DNA from: JBJKRF01 sp046704785
Lineage (GTDB): Bacteria > Chloroflexota > Anaerolineae > Anaerolineales > Villigracilaceae
Direction: 5' to 3'
Assembly (NCBI GenBank): GCA_046704785.1
Contig: JBJKRF010000089.1
Location: forward strand, 1-11,952
DNA: 11,952 bases
The position numbers and the translations under genes are program-made. Below are positions 11,903 to 11,952 of this stretch, piece by piece (position 1 is the stretch's first letter; every line of letters starts with the position of its first letter). The notes below the pieces were generated by a model. It was not told the origin of the DNA. It worked only from the letters and a program-made list of their open reading frames with translations, and did not search any database.

Positions 11903-11952
11903 ACCAAGAGTAGCGCAGAAAGATTTGCGCTGGATTTTCTTCTGTCTCGTGC

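Larger units (their letters stand above)
11832..11952 (-). mobile_element. Group IIC intron, 3' end (domains V and VI), truncated by window edge
   Basis: Read on the minus strand, this holds the ribozyme's catalytic core and branch-point domains and ends in CTACTCGAT at 11840-11832. The domain V sequence begins GAACCGCCGG and ends CCGGTGGT, nearly the same frame as the O. iheyensis IIC intron recalled from literature. Upstream (11951-11901) a frame ending IFLRYSW then TGA overlaps the first bases of domain V and could be the C-terminus of the intron-encoded protein, but it is too short to assign. It has the same orientation as the intron end at 1-122. The rest lies beyond the right edge. Confidence 0.92.

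Noticed and set aside
1..11952. A new defence or toxin-antitoxin system
   Set aside because: No nuclease, toxin, antitoxin, RM, CBASS or similar gene is present apart from the intron ends; the 59-residue gene has no toxin-like feature or paired partner.

Overview
The window is about 12 kb of GC-rich (high-50s percent by eye) bacterial DNA carrying ten complete protein genes and one small gene, with a fragment of a group IIC intron at each end. It reads most like a Chloroflexota (Anaerolineae-type) genome. The pointers are a lipoprotein with a Thr-Pro linker, a membrane-anchored FHA protein, a LipB with a CPxC insertion and near-leaderless promoters. This assignment is inferred from style; there is no rRNA or marker gene here to prove it.

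Layout, left to right. Positions 1-122 are the 5' end of a group IIC intron on the minus strand, inserted directly behind the hairpin terminator (123-156) of a small minus-strand gene encoding a tandem PGDYG-like protein (170-652). Then come a diacylglycerol-kinase-family lipid kinase (707-1633, -) and a GAF-GGDEF diguanylate cyclase (1787-3004, -), separated by a perfect 16-bp inverted repeat. A gene-free region (3005-3563) follows. It leads to a plus-strand operon: an SDR reductase (3564-4355), a DprE1-like FAD oxidoreductase (4408-5817) and the octanoyltransferase LipB (5859-6587). The SDR/FAD pair resembles the DprE2/DprE1 epimerase of actinobacterial arabinan synthesis. A 5' leader with a good sigma70-type promoter precedes an FHA-domain membrane protein (6891-7517), which ends at a rho-independent terminator. 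Next is a minus-strand lipoprotein zinc metallopeptidase (7623-9167). It diverges from an AI-2E/PerM-family membrane protein (9261-10463) across a palindromic -10 box (ATTATATAAT) that reads as TATAAT on both strands. A 59-residue protein (10597-10776) with its own leader and terminator, and a P1/DmpA-family (S58) self-processing aminopeptidase (10837-11832), close the coding part. The peptidase stop codon touches the 3' end of a second group IIC intron end (11832-11952, -), which shows a complete domain V and domain VI.

The most striking features are the paired intron ends and the DprE1/DprE2-like pair. The intron ends lie in the same orientation and occupy 122 and 121 nt at the two window edges, which suggests a contig broken at a multicopy intron. 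The DprE pair lies outside any visible arabinan context and has Ala where, from memory, the mycobacterial enzyme has its benzothiazinone-reactive cysteine. The rest is largely ordinary housekeeping and accessory content. No CRISPR array, tRNA, rRNA, prophage or defence system was seen.
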